Assembly: GCA_900018345.1 (NCBI GenBank)
Contig: FCNA01000053.1
Span: 1 to 54,827 of the forward strand
Source of the DNA: Clostridiales bacterium CHKCI006
GTDB taxonomy: Bacteria > Bacillota_I > Bacilli_A > Erysipelotrichales > Coprobacillaceae
Direction of reading: 5' to 3'
Length of the DNA stretch: 54,827 nt
The notes below the pieces were generated by a model. That model saw nothing but the letters and a program-made list of their open reading frames with translations. It was not told the DNA's origin and did no database searches. Positions 32,456 through 40,921 of the stretch are shown piece by piece. The position numbers were made by a program, and so were the translations under genes. Numbering within the stretch: the first letter of the stretch is position 1; every line of letters begins with the position of its first letter.

Positions 32456-33661
32456 TTGGGGGTATGCAGGCTGAATGAAAGCACCTTTATAACTGCCTTG
32501 AAAGAGAAACGCCAGTCTTACGGCGTGTCCCAGACAAGGCTTGCTATCATGGCTGGTATCAGCCGTGAACATCTGAACCGTATCGAAGCGGGAAAGGTCA
32601 ACCTCACGGACGATATGCAGAACAAGCTCATGGAAGCCGTCGAGAAATTCAATCCCGACGCTCCCATGTTCCTGCTGTTCGACTATGTGCGTATCCGTTT
32701 CCCCACGCTGGATATACAGCACGTTATCAGAGATATATTGAAGCTCAACATTGACTATATGCTCCATGAGGACTACGGACACTACAAGTACACAGAGCAT
32801 TACTATCTGGGTGATGTGTTCGTCTACACCTCGCAGGACGAGGAAAAAGGCACACTTCTGGAGCTGAAAGGAAAAGGCTGTCGCCAGTTTGAAAGCTATC
32901 TGTTGGCACAGGGGCGTAGCTGGTATGACTTTCTCATGGACGCTCTGATTGAGGGCGGTGTGATGAAACGCCTTGACCTTGCGATTAACGACAGAGCGGG
33001 CATACTGGATATTCCAGATCTGACCGCTAAATGCAACCGTGAGGAATGTGTTTCCCTGTTCCGTTCTTTCAAATCCTATGCTTCGGGGGAGCTGGTGAAG
33101 CACAACGAGCAGGACAAGGCGGGCATGGGACACACGCTGTATATCGGTTCTCTGAAATCGGAAGTCTACTTCTGCTGTTATGAGAAGAACTACGAGCAGT
33201 ACGCAAAGCTGGGAATACCGATTGAGGAAGCACCGATAAAGAACCGCTTCGAGATACGATTGAAAGATGAAAGAGCCTATTATGCCGTCCGTGAACTGCT
33301 GACCCATTATGACGCAGAACAGACGGCATTTTCTATCATCAATCACTATATCCGCTTCGTGGACAGAGAGCCGGAGAAGCGAAAGACAGACTGGAAGCTC
33401 AGTGACCGCTGGGCGTGGTTTATCGGGAAAGACCGACCACCTATCAAGCTGACAACAGACCCAGAACCTTACACGCTGGAAAGGACGCTGGGCTGGATAA
33501 GCCGACAGGTCGCCCCGACCTTAAAAATGCTGAAAAAGATAGACGCAGGCAACAGCACAAGCTATCTGAAAGAGATTGAGGACAACGCAAAGCTGACGGA
33601 AAAGCATTTGCAGATAATCCGACAGCAGACAGCGGACACAGAGGAACTTATCACAGAATAA
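32456..33661 (+). CDS. MobT-type relaxase / rolling-circle replication initiator (Tn916 Orf20)
   Basis: It nicks oriT and leads the strand into the recipient, and also drives rolling-circle replication of the excised ICE. An N-terminal Xre-like helix-turn-helix (GVSQTRLAIMAGISREHLNRIE) precedes the Rep_trans domain, with RLDLAINDRAG, and KNRFEIRLKDERAYYAV later. The 401-residue length matches Tn916 Orf20. The start is unclear: the only start-type codon ahead of RLNES is TTG 32456, with no good ribosome site. The frame is open back to a stop at 32423, so the exact N-terminus is uncertain. Confidence 0.9.
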   Translation: MGVCRLNESTFITALKEKRQSYGVSQTRLAIMAGISREHLNRIEAGKVNLTDDMQNKLMEAVEKFNPDAPMFLLFDYVRIRFPTLDIQHVIRDILKLNIDYMLHEDYGHYKYTEHYYLGDVFVYTSQDEEKGTLLELKGKGCRQFESYLLAQGRSWYDFLMDALIEGGVMKRLDLAINDRAGILDIPDLTAKCNREECVSLFRSFKSYASGELVKHNEQDKAGMGHTLYIGSLKSEVYFCCYEKNYEQYAKLGIPIEEAPIKNRFEIRLKDERAYYAVRELLTHYDAEQTAFSIINHYIRFVDREPEKRKTDWKLSDRWAWFIGKDRPPIKLTTDPEPYTLERTLGWISRQVAPTLKMLKKIDAGNSTSYLKEIEDNAKLTEKHLQIIRQQTADTEELITE

Positions 33662-33676
33662 AGGAGAATTGAGATT

Positions 33677-33817
33677 ATGGCAGAACTTGTCAAGGACTTA
33701 GTGCTGGTATCGCTGGGAATGGGTATCGGTGTCGTCCTTATGTGTATCGCACAGGTCAGCAAAATGGCTGATGAAGAAATGGAAGAAATCAAAAAAGAAA
33801 GGATTGATAAAGAATGA
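33677..33817 (+). CDS. very small membrane protein (DUF3789-like)
   Basis: A 46-residue protein with one hydrophobic helix (LVLVSLGMGIGVVLMCIAQV) and a charged C-terminus (ADEEMEEIKKERIDKE). AAGGAG lies 11 bases ahead of the ATG. The stop overlaps the next start by ATGA, so the two are translated together. Small proteins of this type sit next to the relaxase in Tn916-like ICEs; the DUF name is from memory. Confidence 0.7.
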   Translation: MAELVKDLVLVSLGMGIGVVLMCIAQVSKMADEEMEEIKKERIDKE

Positions 33818-34035
33818 ATTTCGGACAGAATTTGTACAACTGGTTTTTAAGCAACGCACAGAGCCTTGTGTTAATGGCAATCGTGGTAATCGGTATCTAC
33901 TTAGGATTTAAGAGAGAGTTTTCTAAGTTAATCGGCTTCCTTGTGATTGCCTTAATCGCTGTCGGGCTGGTATTCAATGCAGGCGGTGTCAAGGACGTGC
34001 TGTTAGAGCTGTTCAACCGTATCATTGGAGCGTAG
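33814..34035 (+). CDS. Tn916 Orf19-like small membrane protein
   Basis: A 73-residue protein, the same length as Tn916 Orf19, with two hydrophobic helices (SLVLMAIVVIGIYLGFK and LIGFLVIALIAVGLVF). It likely belongs to the membrane part of the transfer machinery. In topology it resembles small VirB2/VirB3-type subunits. The start overlaps the preceding gene. Function is not established. Confidence 0.8.
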   Translation: MNFGQNLYNWFLSNAQSLVLMAIVVIGIYLGFKREFSKLIGFLVIALIAVGLVFNAGGVKDVLLELFNRIIGA

Positions 34036-34043
34036 CAATCAGC

Positions 34044-34101
34044 AGTTTGCGGTCACGCAAACTTACCTGTCCCCCCCCTATGGGAGTTCGGGCATAGGGG
34101 G
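34044..34101. other. two strong hairpins after orf19
   Basis: AGTTTGCG (34044-34051) pairs with CGCAAACT (34056-34063). CCCCCTATG (34074-34082) pairs with CATAGGGGG (34093-34101). No T tract follows, so they are not ordinary terminators. Possible roles are mRNA stability or a single-strand origin during transfer. Confidence 0.5.
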
Positions 34102-34159
34102 AATGAAAGGGGGTGACGGAATGGTACGCAGATAAAAGATAGTCACGCTATGAATTTCA

Positions 34160-34188
34160 TTGAATGGTTGAAATATGGCTGATATAAT
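34160..34188 (+). promoter_or_regulatory. SigA promoter of the second zinc-ribbon gene
   Basis: TTGAAT (34160-34165), a 17-base spacer and a perfect TATAAT (34183-34188), 47 bases ahead of the gene. Confidence 0.7.
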
Positions 34189-34235
34189 GTGGGTATAGAA
34201 ATTAGCGAATGGAAATTTATCAAGGAGGATTTACA

Positions 34236-34490
34236 ATGAAATGTATAAAATGTCATAATACACTACACACGGAAACTAGCGAATTTTCTATGACCATTAA
34301 CGGAAAAACTATAAAAGTCATAAATGCACCTGTATTACATTGCAAGAACTGTAATTCGATAATTATTAGTGACGAAGTAAAAGAAAAGGCAAAAGAATTT
34401 TCAGAAGTGTATTTATATCCAGATAATACTCTTGATTACGCAGAATGTGAAGCTGGAACGGTAATGTCAGTAATGAATTTACTTTTTTAA
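34236..34490 (+). CDS. YgiT/MqsA-type zinc-ribbon protein
   Basis: An 84-residue protein with CIKC near the N-terminus and CKNC around residue 37, resembling the zinc domain of MqsA/YgiT antitoxins. The C-terminus (YLYPDNTLDYAECEAGTV) is not the usual Xre domain. No toxin gene adjoins it. CAAGGAGG places the start at 34236. Its own promoter and a following hairpin set it apart from the transfer genes. Regulatory or solitary antitoxin-like roles are possible. Confidence 0.72.
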   Translation: MKCIKCHNTLHTETSEFSMTINGKTIKVINAPVLHCKNCNSIIISDEVKEKAKEFSEVYLYPDNTLDYAECEAGTVMSVMNLLF

Positions 34491-34525
34491 TGACAATAAA
34501 TTTAACAACTTCATATTCCGACACA

Positions 34526-34562
34526 AAGCGGTTACTCCTTTGGAGATCAACCGCTTTTTCTA
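34526..34562 (+). terminator. terminator-like hairpin ahead of the 34591 gene
   Basis: AAGCGGTT (34526-34533) pairs with AACCGCTT (34549-34556), with an inner CTCC/GGAG pair, and TTTCTATACTC follows. It resembles the hairpin at 29024-29060 in both stem and tail. Confidence 0.7.
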
Positions 34563-34590
34563 TACTCAAATTTCAGATTGGAGTGATTGA

Positions 34591-34827
34591 TTGAAAGATA
34601 TTTTTACGGATATGCAGGCAAAAATCGGCTGTCCGTATCTCTCCGACCTGCCCTACTACAAGCGTGCGGTCTGGTTTGAGATGAAACGCCTTTGCCTGTC
34701 TGACTACCCTAAGAAACAGTTGGAAGATTTTTCACGCTATGTATTCGGTGTGCCTTACACCGTCATACAGGAAGCGTTACAAAGAAAGGACGTGATGAAA
34801 CATGGAAGAAATGCGTGTGCAGATTGA
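34591..34827 (+). CDS. small conserved ICE protein of unknown function
   Basis: A 78-residue protein starting at TTG 34591, 8 bases after GGAG. It reads like a small helical protein (YKRAVWFEMKRLCLSDYPKK). It overlaps the first ardA gene by 26 bases, so co-translation is likely. Proteins of this kind are common next to ardA in Tn916-like elements. I do not recognise a domain. Confidence 0.65.
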   Translation: MKDIFTDMQAKIGCPYLSDLPYYKRAVWFEMKRLCLSDYPKKQLEDFSRYVFGVPYTVIQEALQRKDVMKHGRNACAD

Positions 34828-35299
34828 AGCCAGAGAACCAACAGACGGAGAAATTCGTGCCTTTTGGTTCACCCTTCCTATCGACACAGAACAGGTAGAA
34901 GAACTGCTGGGGATTGATGTAGATACGGACTATTACTATATCACGGGAAAGGAGCTTCCCTTTGCTGATGAAGTGCAGGAAGATACCACCATTGAAAAAC
35001 TCGACGACCTGTACCATACCTATGAAAGTCTGCCCTCTGACTTGAAAGAGGACTACGGGGAGCTGATGTGTTATTTCACCGACCTTGACGAACTGCACCG
35101 ATACAGAAACGATATTATCCACTATTCATGGTGTAAGAACATGACGGACGTTGCCCGCCACATACTGAATAATGACCCAGACTTTACTTCCCTAAGTGAG
35201 AGCGTCACCCGCTATTTCGATTATGAAGCCTACGGGCAGTATCTTGACGACAACGGACGCTTTGTGGAAACCGACCACGGTATCTATGAACTTCCGTAG
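34802..35299 (+). CDS. ardA: ArdA anti-restriction protein, copy 1 (Tn916 Orf18)
   Basis: ArdA is an acidic DNA mimic that inhibits type I restriction enzymes as the ICE enters a new host. The protein is strongly acidic and 165 residues long, with the ArdA-type FDYEAYGQYL segment near the C-terminus and a YTGEL-like start region (GEIRAFWFTLP). The length is that of Tn916 Orf18. A second ardA follows at once. Confidence 0.88.
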   Translation: MEEMRVQIEAREPTDGEIRAFWFTLPIDTEQVEELLGIDVDTDYYYITGKELPFADEVQEDTTIEKLDDLYHTYESLPSDLKEDYGELMCYFTDLDELHRYRNDIIHYSWCKNMTDVARHILNNDPDFTSLSESVTRYFDYEAYGQYLDDNGRFVETDHGIYELP

Positions 35300-35316
35300 A
35301 AAAGAGGTGTGTGCCT

Positions 35317-35820
35317 GTGGTTGACGACATGAGGGTGTATATCGCTAATCTTGGCAAGTACAACGAGGGCGAACTTGTCGGGGACTGGTTTTCTTTCCCT
35401 ATCGACGAGGAAGATGTTGCGGAGCGTATCGGGCTGAACAGCTATTATGAGGAATACGCTGTCCATGATACCGACAACTTCCCTATTGAAATCGGGGAGT
35501 ATATCTCCATTGAAGAACTCAACGAGATGTACGACATGATTTGTGAGCTTCCCGACTATATCACGGACGCTCTGGACGAGTTTATTTCTTACTATGGAAG
35601 TCTGGAAGAAGTTTACGAGCATAAGGACGAGATTTATTATTATCCAGACTGCGGGGACATGACCGACGTTGCCTATTACTTCATTGACGAGTTGCAGGTA
35701 TTGGGACAGATACCGCTACCGTTGCAGAACTATATCGACTATGAAGCATACGGCAGGGACTTGTCCATAGAGGGGACATTCATTGAAACAAGCCGTGGGA
35801 TATGCGAGATACCATATTAG
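35317..35820 (+). CDS. ardA: ArdA anti-restriction protein, copy 2
   Basis: A second, diverged ArdA with the same fold signatures (GDWFSFPIDEED, IDYEAYGRDLSIEG) and heavily acidic. AGAGGTG supports GTG 35317; GTG 35311 and ATG 35329 are also possible. About 167 residues. The copies resemble each other in layout but not closely in residues, so they are probably an old duplication or separate acquisitions, perhaps with different restriction targets. Confidence 0.86.
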   Translation: MVDDMRVYIANLGKYNEGELVGDWFSFPIDEEDVAERIGLNSYYEEYAVHDTDNFPIEIGEYISIEELNEMYDMICELPDYITDALDEFISYYGSLEEVYEHKDEIYYYPDCGDMTDVAYYFIDELQVLGQIPLPLQNYIDYEAYGRDLSIEGTFIETSRGICEIPY

Positions 35821-35905
35821 AGCTGGCAGATCAGCGACAGGAAGCGTCGCTACTGACAGCTCTTTTCTATCAAGGACAGTCTGAAAAACGGCTGTCCTCT
35901 TCCAT
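35821..35905 (+). terminator. tandem hairpins ahead of orf17
   Basis: AGCTGGCAG (35821-35829) pairs with CTGACAGCT (35853-35861), with one mismatch and an inner AGCGAC/GTCGCT stem, and TTTTCTATC follows. A second hairpin pairs GGACAG (35874-35879) with CTGTCC (35892-35897) and has a short T/C tail. The tandem layout echoes 24651-24715. Confidence 0.55.
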
Positions 35906-35929
35906 TATAACGAAAGGAGCTGAAACGAA

Positions 35930-36319
35930 TTGAAGAAGATTAAGAGCTACACGGGTATCTGGAACGTGGAGAAAGTCTTGTATGCAATCAATGACTTCAC
36001 TCTCCCGTTTCCCGTTACCTTTACCCAGATAACGTGGTTTGTCATCACGGAGTTTGCCGTCATTCTTTTGGGGGACTTACCGCCGTTATCGTTTATCGAG
36101 GGGGCATTTCTGAAATACTTCGGTATTCCCGTCGCCCTCACATGGTTTATGAGTCAAAAGACCTTTGACGGCAAGAAGCCTTACAGCTTCTTGAAATCGC
36201 AGATTACGTTTGCCCTGCGACCAAAAGTGACCTATGCAGGAAAAGCCGTGAAGCTGGAAAAGGAAGTGTTCAGCGAACCCGTCACGGTAGTTAGGAGTGT
36301 GATGTATGTTCCCGATTAA
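35930..36319 (+). CDS. TcpE-family conjugation protein (Tn916 Orf17)
   Basis: A 129-residue membrane protein. The N-terminus is cytosolic and two hydrophobic helices span about residues 33-70. A PYSFLKSQITF motif follows, typical of TcpE. These proteins help assemble the mating channel with the VirB4-like ATPase. The start is TTG 35930, 8 bases after AAAGGAG. It overlaps orf16 by 14 bases. Confidence 0.87.
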   Translation: MKKIKSYTGIWNVEKVLYAINDFTLPFPVTFTQITWFVITEFAVILLGDLPPLSFIEGAFLKYFGIPVALTWFMSQKTFDGKKPYSFLKSQITFALRPKVTYAGKAVKLEKEVFSEPVTVVRSVMYVPD

Positions 36320-38753
36320 GTATATTGACAACAACCTTGTCTGGAACAAGGACAATGAGGTATTCGCCTATTATGAGCTGATACCGTATAACTATTCTTT
36401 TCTGTCAGCGGAGCAGAAATTTATCGTCCATGACAGTTTCCGTCAGCTTATCGCACAGTCCCGTGAGGGAAAGATACACGCCTTGCAGATAGCAACGGAA
36501 AGCTCCGTAAGAAGCATACAGGAGCAGTCAAAAAAGCTGGTGACAGGGCGACTTCGTGATGTGGCGATACAGAAGATAGATGAACAGACAGAAGCGTTAG
36601 TAAGCATGATTGGGGACAATCAAGTAGACTACCGCTTTTTTATCGGCTTCAAGCTCATTGTGACAGAGGAAAAAGTGAGCCTTGACAGCATGAAGAAATC
36701 GGCGTTTATGACGTTCAAAGAGTTCTTGAACGAGGTCAACCATACGCTGATGAACGACTTTATCTCCATGCCAGATGATGAAATCAACCGCTACATGAAA
36801 ATGGAAAAACTGCTGGAAAATAAAATCTCCCGACGTTTCAAGTTTAGACGCTTGGACAAGAACGACTTCGGGTATCTTATCGAGCATATCTACGGCAGGG
36901 ACGGCGTGGCGTATGAGGACTACGAGTATTCGCTTCCAAAGAAGAAGCTGAAAAAGGCAACGCTCATCAAGCAGTACGACCTTATCCGTCCGACCCGCTG
37001 TCTGATAGAGGAAAGCCAGCGATACATAAGGCTGGAACATGAGGACAGCGAGAGCTTCGTGTCCTACTTTACCGTTAATGCCATTGTGGGAGAGCTGGAT
37101 TTTCCGTCCAGTGAGATATTTTACTTCCAGCAACAGCAGTTCACTTTTCCTGTGGACACAAGCATGAATGTAGAAATCGTCGGCAACCGCAAGGCACTTT
37201 CCACGGTGAGAAATAAAAAGAAAGAGCTGAAAGATTTGGACAACCACGCCTATCAGTCTGGAAGCGAAACCAGCTCAAACGTGGTGGACGCATTAGACAG
37301 CGTGGACGAGCTGGAAACCGATTTAGACCAGAGCAAGGAAAGTATGTATAAACTTTCTTACGTTATCCGTGTGTCCGCTCTCGACCTCGACGAGCTGAAA
37401 CGACGCTGTGATGAGGTCAAGGACTTCTACGACGATTTAAACGTCAAGCTGGTGCGTCCTGCTGGGGATATGCTGGGACTTCACTCTGAATTTCTTCCCG
37501 CCAGCAAACGATATATCAATGACTATGTGCAGTATGTGAAATCCGACTTTCTGGCGGGGCTTGGGTTCGGTGCGACGCAACAGCTTGGCGAGAATACGGG
37601 TATCTATATCGGCTATTCCGTAGACACGGGAAGAAACGTCTATTTACAGCCGTCCCTTGCTTCACAGGGTATCAAGGGGACAGTCACCAACGCTCTAGCG
37701 TCTGCCTTTGTCGGAAGTCTTGGCGGTGGAAAATCATTCTGCAACAATCTGATTGTCTATTATTCCGTTCTCTTTGGGGGACAGGCTGTCATTCTCGACC
37801 CTAAAAGCGAGCGTGGCAACTGGAAAGAAACGCTCCCAGAGATAGCCCATGAAATCAATATCGTCAATCTTACCAGCGATAAGGAAAACGCTGGGCTTCT
37901 TGACCCGTTCGTGATTATGAAGAATGTAAAGGACGCTGAAAGTCTGGCGATAGACATTCTCACATTCCTTACGGGGATTTCCTCTAGGGACGGCGAGAAA
38001 TTCCCTGTCCTTAGAAAAGCGGTGCGAGCCGTGACCCAGAGCAATCAGCGAGGACTTCTCCATGTGATAGACGAGCTACGCAGAGAGGACACGGCGATAG
38101 CCCGCAATATTGCCGACCATATCGACAGCTTTACGGACTATGACTTTGCACATCTGCTGTTCTCGGACGGTTCGGTATCTAACGCTATCAGCTTGGACAA
38201 CCAGCTCAATATCATACAGGTGGCAGATTTGGTGCTTCCCGACAAGGACACGACCTTTGAGGAATACACGACCATTGAACTGCTGTCCGTGGCTATGCTG
38301 ATTGTCATTAGTACCTTTGCCCTTGACTTTATCCACAGTGACAGGAGCATTTTTAAAATCGTGGATTTAGATGAAGCGTGGGCGTTCCTCAACGTGGCAC
38401 AGGGCGAAACCCTCTCAAACAAGCTGGTGCGTGCGGGACGTGCTATGCAGGCGGGCGTGTACTTCGTCACGCAATCCTCTGGGGACGTGTCCAAAGAGAG
38501 CCTAAAGAACAATATCGGCTTGAAGTTTGCCTTTAGAAGTACCGACTTAGGCGAGATAAAGCAGACCCTTGAATTTTTCGGTATCGACAAGGACGACGAG
38601 AACAACCAGAAACGACTTCGTGACTTGGAGAACGGACAATGCCTGCTTCAAGACTTGTACGGGCGTGTGGGCGTGGTGCAGATACACCCTGTCTTTGAAG
38701 AATTACTGCACGCCTTTGATACCAGACCGCCAGTGAAAAGCGAGGTGGAGTGA
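36306..38753 (+). CDS. VirB4-like conjugation ATPase (Tn916 Orf16, ConE-like)
   Basis: The main motor of the mating pore has 815 residues, equal to Tn916 Orf16. Walker A GSLGGGKSF lies near residue 470, and a Walker B-type FKIVDLDEAWAF near 686. An RAGRAMQAGVYFVTQSS segment follows. The N-terminal half is the CagE/TrbE-like domain. It overlaps orf17 at the 5' end and orf15 by one base at the 3' end (TGATG), so the pore genes are tightly coupled. Confidence 0.95.
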   Translation: MFPIKYIDNNLVWNKDNEVFAYYELIPYNYSFLSAEQKFIVHDSFRQLIAQSREGKIHALQIATESSVRSIQEQSKKLVTGRLRDVAIQKIDEQTEALVSMIGDNQVDYRFFIGFKLIVTEEKVSLDSMKKSAFMTFKEFLNEVNHTLMNDFISMPDDEINRYMKMEKLLENKISRRFKFRRLDKNDFGYLIEHIYGRDGVAYEDYEYSLPKKKLKKATLIKQYDLIRPTRCLIEESQRYIRLEHEDSESFVSYFTVNAIVGELDFPSSEIFYFQQQQFTFPVDTSMNVEIVGNRKALSTVRNKKKELKDLDNHAYQSGSETSSNVVDALDSVDELETDLDQSKESMYKLSYVIRVSALDLDELKRRCDEVKDFYDDLNVKLVRPAGDMLGLHSEFLPASKRYINDYVQYVKSDFLAGLGFGATQQLGENTGIYIGYSVDTGRNVYLQPSLASQGIKGTVTNALASAFVGSLGGGKSFCNNLIVYYSVLFGGQAVILDPKSERGNWKETLPEIAHEINIVNLTSDKENAGLLDPFVIMKNVKDAESLAIDILTFLTGISSRDGEKFPVLRKAVRAVTQSNQRGLLHVIDELRREDTAIARNIADHIDSFTDYDFAHLLFSDGSVSNAISLDNQLNIIQVADLVLPDKDTTFEEYTTIELLSVAMLIVISTFALDFIHSDRSIFKIVDLDEAWAFLNVAQGETLSNKLVRAGRAMQAGVYFVTQSSGDVSKESLKNNIGLKFAFRSTDLGEIKQTLEFFGIDKDDENNQKRLRDLENGQCLLQDLYGRVGVVQIHPVFEELLHAFDTRPPVKSEVE

Positions 38754-40921
38754 TGATAGATAGGATAAAGGGGCTTCTGACAAAAAAGAAGCTCTTTCGC
38801 TTTTTCAAGATTGCTCTGATAGTCATTTTTACCTCTGTTGTGTTCCTCTCCCTGTTCGGGACGGTGGCTCATGCCACGGGGCTGGTTGATGATACGGTCA
38901 ATGCGGACAACCTGTATTCACAGTACCCGCTGGAAAACTACCAGCTTGACTTCTATGTGGACAATAGCTGGGGCTGGCTTCCGTGGAACTGGCTGGACGG
39001 TATCGGGAAGTCCGTACAATACGGGCTTTACTGTATCACCAACTTTATCTGGACTATCAGCCTGTATCTTTCCAACGCCACGGGGTACGTCGTCCAGCAG
39101 GCGTATAAGCTGGACTTCATCAATGACATGGCAGACAGTATCGGAAAGAGCATACAGACACTCGCTGGCGTGACGGAAAACGGCTTTGGAAGTACGGGCT
39201 TCTATGTGGGCTTCCTGCTTCTCATTATCCTTGTGGTGGGTATCTATGTAGCCTACACGGGACTTATCAAGCGAGAAACCAGCAAAGCATTACACGCCGT
39301 TATCAACTTTGTTGTGGTGTTCGTGCTGTCCGCTTCCTTTATCGCCTACGCTCCCGACTATATCAAAAAAATCAATGACTTTTCTTCGGATATTTCCACG
39401 GCTTCGCTGGATTTGGGAACAAAAATCATGCTTCCCGACAGCGACAGTGCGGGAAAAGACAGCGTGGACTTGATAAGGGACAGCCTGTTTTCCATACAGG
39501 TACAACAGCCGTGGCTACTCTTACAGTTCGGCAACAGCGATATAGAGGAAATCGGGGCTGACCGTGTGGAAGCTCTGGTATCTGCCAGTCCGTCAGCAGA
39601 CGACGGGGCGACCCGTGAGGACGTGGTGAAAACGGAAATCGAGGATAACGACAACGACAATCTGACGATACCGCAGGTCATCAACCGTCTGGGAATGGTG
39701 TTCTTCCTGCTTATCTTCAATCTGGGGATAACGATATTCGTATTCCTGCTTACGGGCATGATGATATTCTCCCAGATACTTTTTATCATCTTCGCTATGT
39801 TCCTGCCTATCAGCTTTCTTTTAAGCATGATACCCAGCTATGAGAACATGGCAAAACAGGCAATCGTGCGAGTGTTCAATACGATTATGACAAGGGCGGG
39901 CATTACCCTTATTGTCACGGTGGCTTTTTCCATTTCCAGTATGTTCTACAACATATCTACCGATTACCCGTTCTTTATGATTGCGTTCTTGCAGATAGTA
40001 TGTTTCGCTGGTATCTACATGAAGCTGGGCGACCTTATGAGTATGTTCTCTCTTAATGCTGGGGACAGCCAGAGCATGGGACGCAGGATATTCCGCCGTC
40101 CGTATCTGTTCATGCGACACAGGGCTAGGCGTATGGAACACCGTATCGCAAGAGCAGTTGGAAAAGGAAGTATGGTAGGTGCTGGAACGGGAGCTATGGC
40201 AGGAGCAGTTCTTTCTTCTGCTGGAAGCAAACAATCTCATGCCAACACGACCCGCAAGCGTGATAATGCTTCTTTTGGAAGCCGAGCGGGTTCAGCCGTG
40301 GGTGCGGTGCTTGATACAAAAAACAAGGTCAAGGACAAGGCAACGGCTGTCAAGGAGAATATCAAGGATATGCCGACCCAGACCGCCTATGCCCTGCACT
40401 CCGCTAAGGAAAAGGCAAAGGAAAATGTGTCCGACTTCAAGCGTGGCATTGTGCAGGGGCAGGAAACCAGACAGAGCGAGCGTGCCGACAAGCTCCAACA
40501 GCACAGGCAGAATATCGCTGATAAGCGTATGGAGCTTCAAAAGGCACAGGAAGCAAAACAGGCTGGAAGAACGACGGACGGATCAGCGACAACAGGAGCT
40601 ACCCGTCCCCATGACAGACCTGTCACCGCTTCTAAGACCGACACAGGAAAAATGCAGGAAATCAAGCGTCCTGCCACGACCGACAAGATACATACCGAGC
40701 CGACCACGCCACAATCTGTCAAGGAGCGTCCGCTGGCTTCTGTTACAGAAAAGAGAACTTCTGAACCTGTATCACAGCCACAGCGACAGACCGTAGGACG
40801 TACTGTGGAGCAGACAAGCAAGACAGAGCGTACTCTTTCCAGCCAGCAGAAACTGACAAATTATCAGAAAAATCAACAAACCATGAAGAAAACCACCACA
40901 AAGAAAGGACGTAAGAAATGA
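38753..40921 (+). CDS. VirB6-like membrane pore protein (Tn916 Orf15, ConG-like)
   Basis: A 722-residue polytopic membrane protein. The first helix is around residues 20-40. Further hydrophobic segments lie in the first half (FYVGFLLLIILVVGIYVAYT, MVFFLLIFNLGITIFVFLL, IIFAMFLPISFLLSM). A long, basic and Gln/Thr-rich cytoplasmic tail fills residues 450-722. This matches the channel core of Gram-positive type IV secretion systems. The ATG at 38753 overlaps the orf16 stop. Confidence 0.92.
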   Translation: MIDRIKGLLTKKKLFRFFKIALIVIFTSVVFLSLFGTVAHATGLVDDTVNADNLYSQYPLENYQLDFYVDNSWGWLPWNWLDGIGKSVQYGLYCITNFIWTISLYLSNATGYVVQQAYKLDFINDMADSIGKSIQTLAGVTENGFGSTGFYVGFLLLIILVVGIYVAYTGLIKRETSKALHAVINFVVVFVLSASFIAYAPDYIKKINDFSSDISTASLDLGTKIMLPDSDSAGKDSVDLIRDSLFSIQVQQPWLLLQFGNSDIEEIGADRVEALVSASPSADDGATREDVVKTEIEDNDNDNLTIPQVINRLGMVFFLLIFNLGITIFVFLLTGMMIFSQILFIIFAMFLPISFLLSMIPSYENMAKQAIVRVFNTIMTRAGITLIVTVAFSISSMFYNISTDYPFFMIAFLQIVCFAGIYMKLGDLMSMFSLNAGDSQSMGRRIFRRPYLFMRHRARRMEHRIARAVGKGSMVGAGTGAMAGAVLSSAGSKQSHANTTRKRDNASFGSRAGSAVGAVLDTKNKVKDKATAVKENIKDMPTQTAYALHSAKEKAKENVSDFKRGIVQGQETRQSERADKLQQHRQNIADKRMELQKAQEAKQAGRTTDGSATTGATRPHDRPVTASKTDTGKMQEIKRPATTDKIHTEPTTPQSVKERPLASVTEKRTSEPVSQPQRQTVGRTVEQTSKTERTLSSQQKLTNYQKNQQTMKKTTTKKGRKK

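Noticed and set aside
32450-33346. 298-codon minus-strand frame opposite the relaxase gene
   Set aside because: It is the antisense shadow of mobT; the plus-strand protein has clear domains and the shadow has none.
34236-34490. MqsA-like gene as half of a toxin-antitoxin pair
   Set aside because: No toxin-sized frame adjoins it, and the Xre domain of MqsA is absent.
36597-37247. 216-codon minus-strand frame inside orf16
   Set aside because: Antisense of the VirB4-like ATPase, without a ribosome site or recognisable motif.
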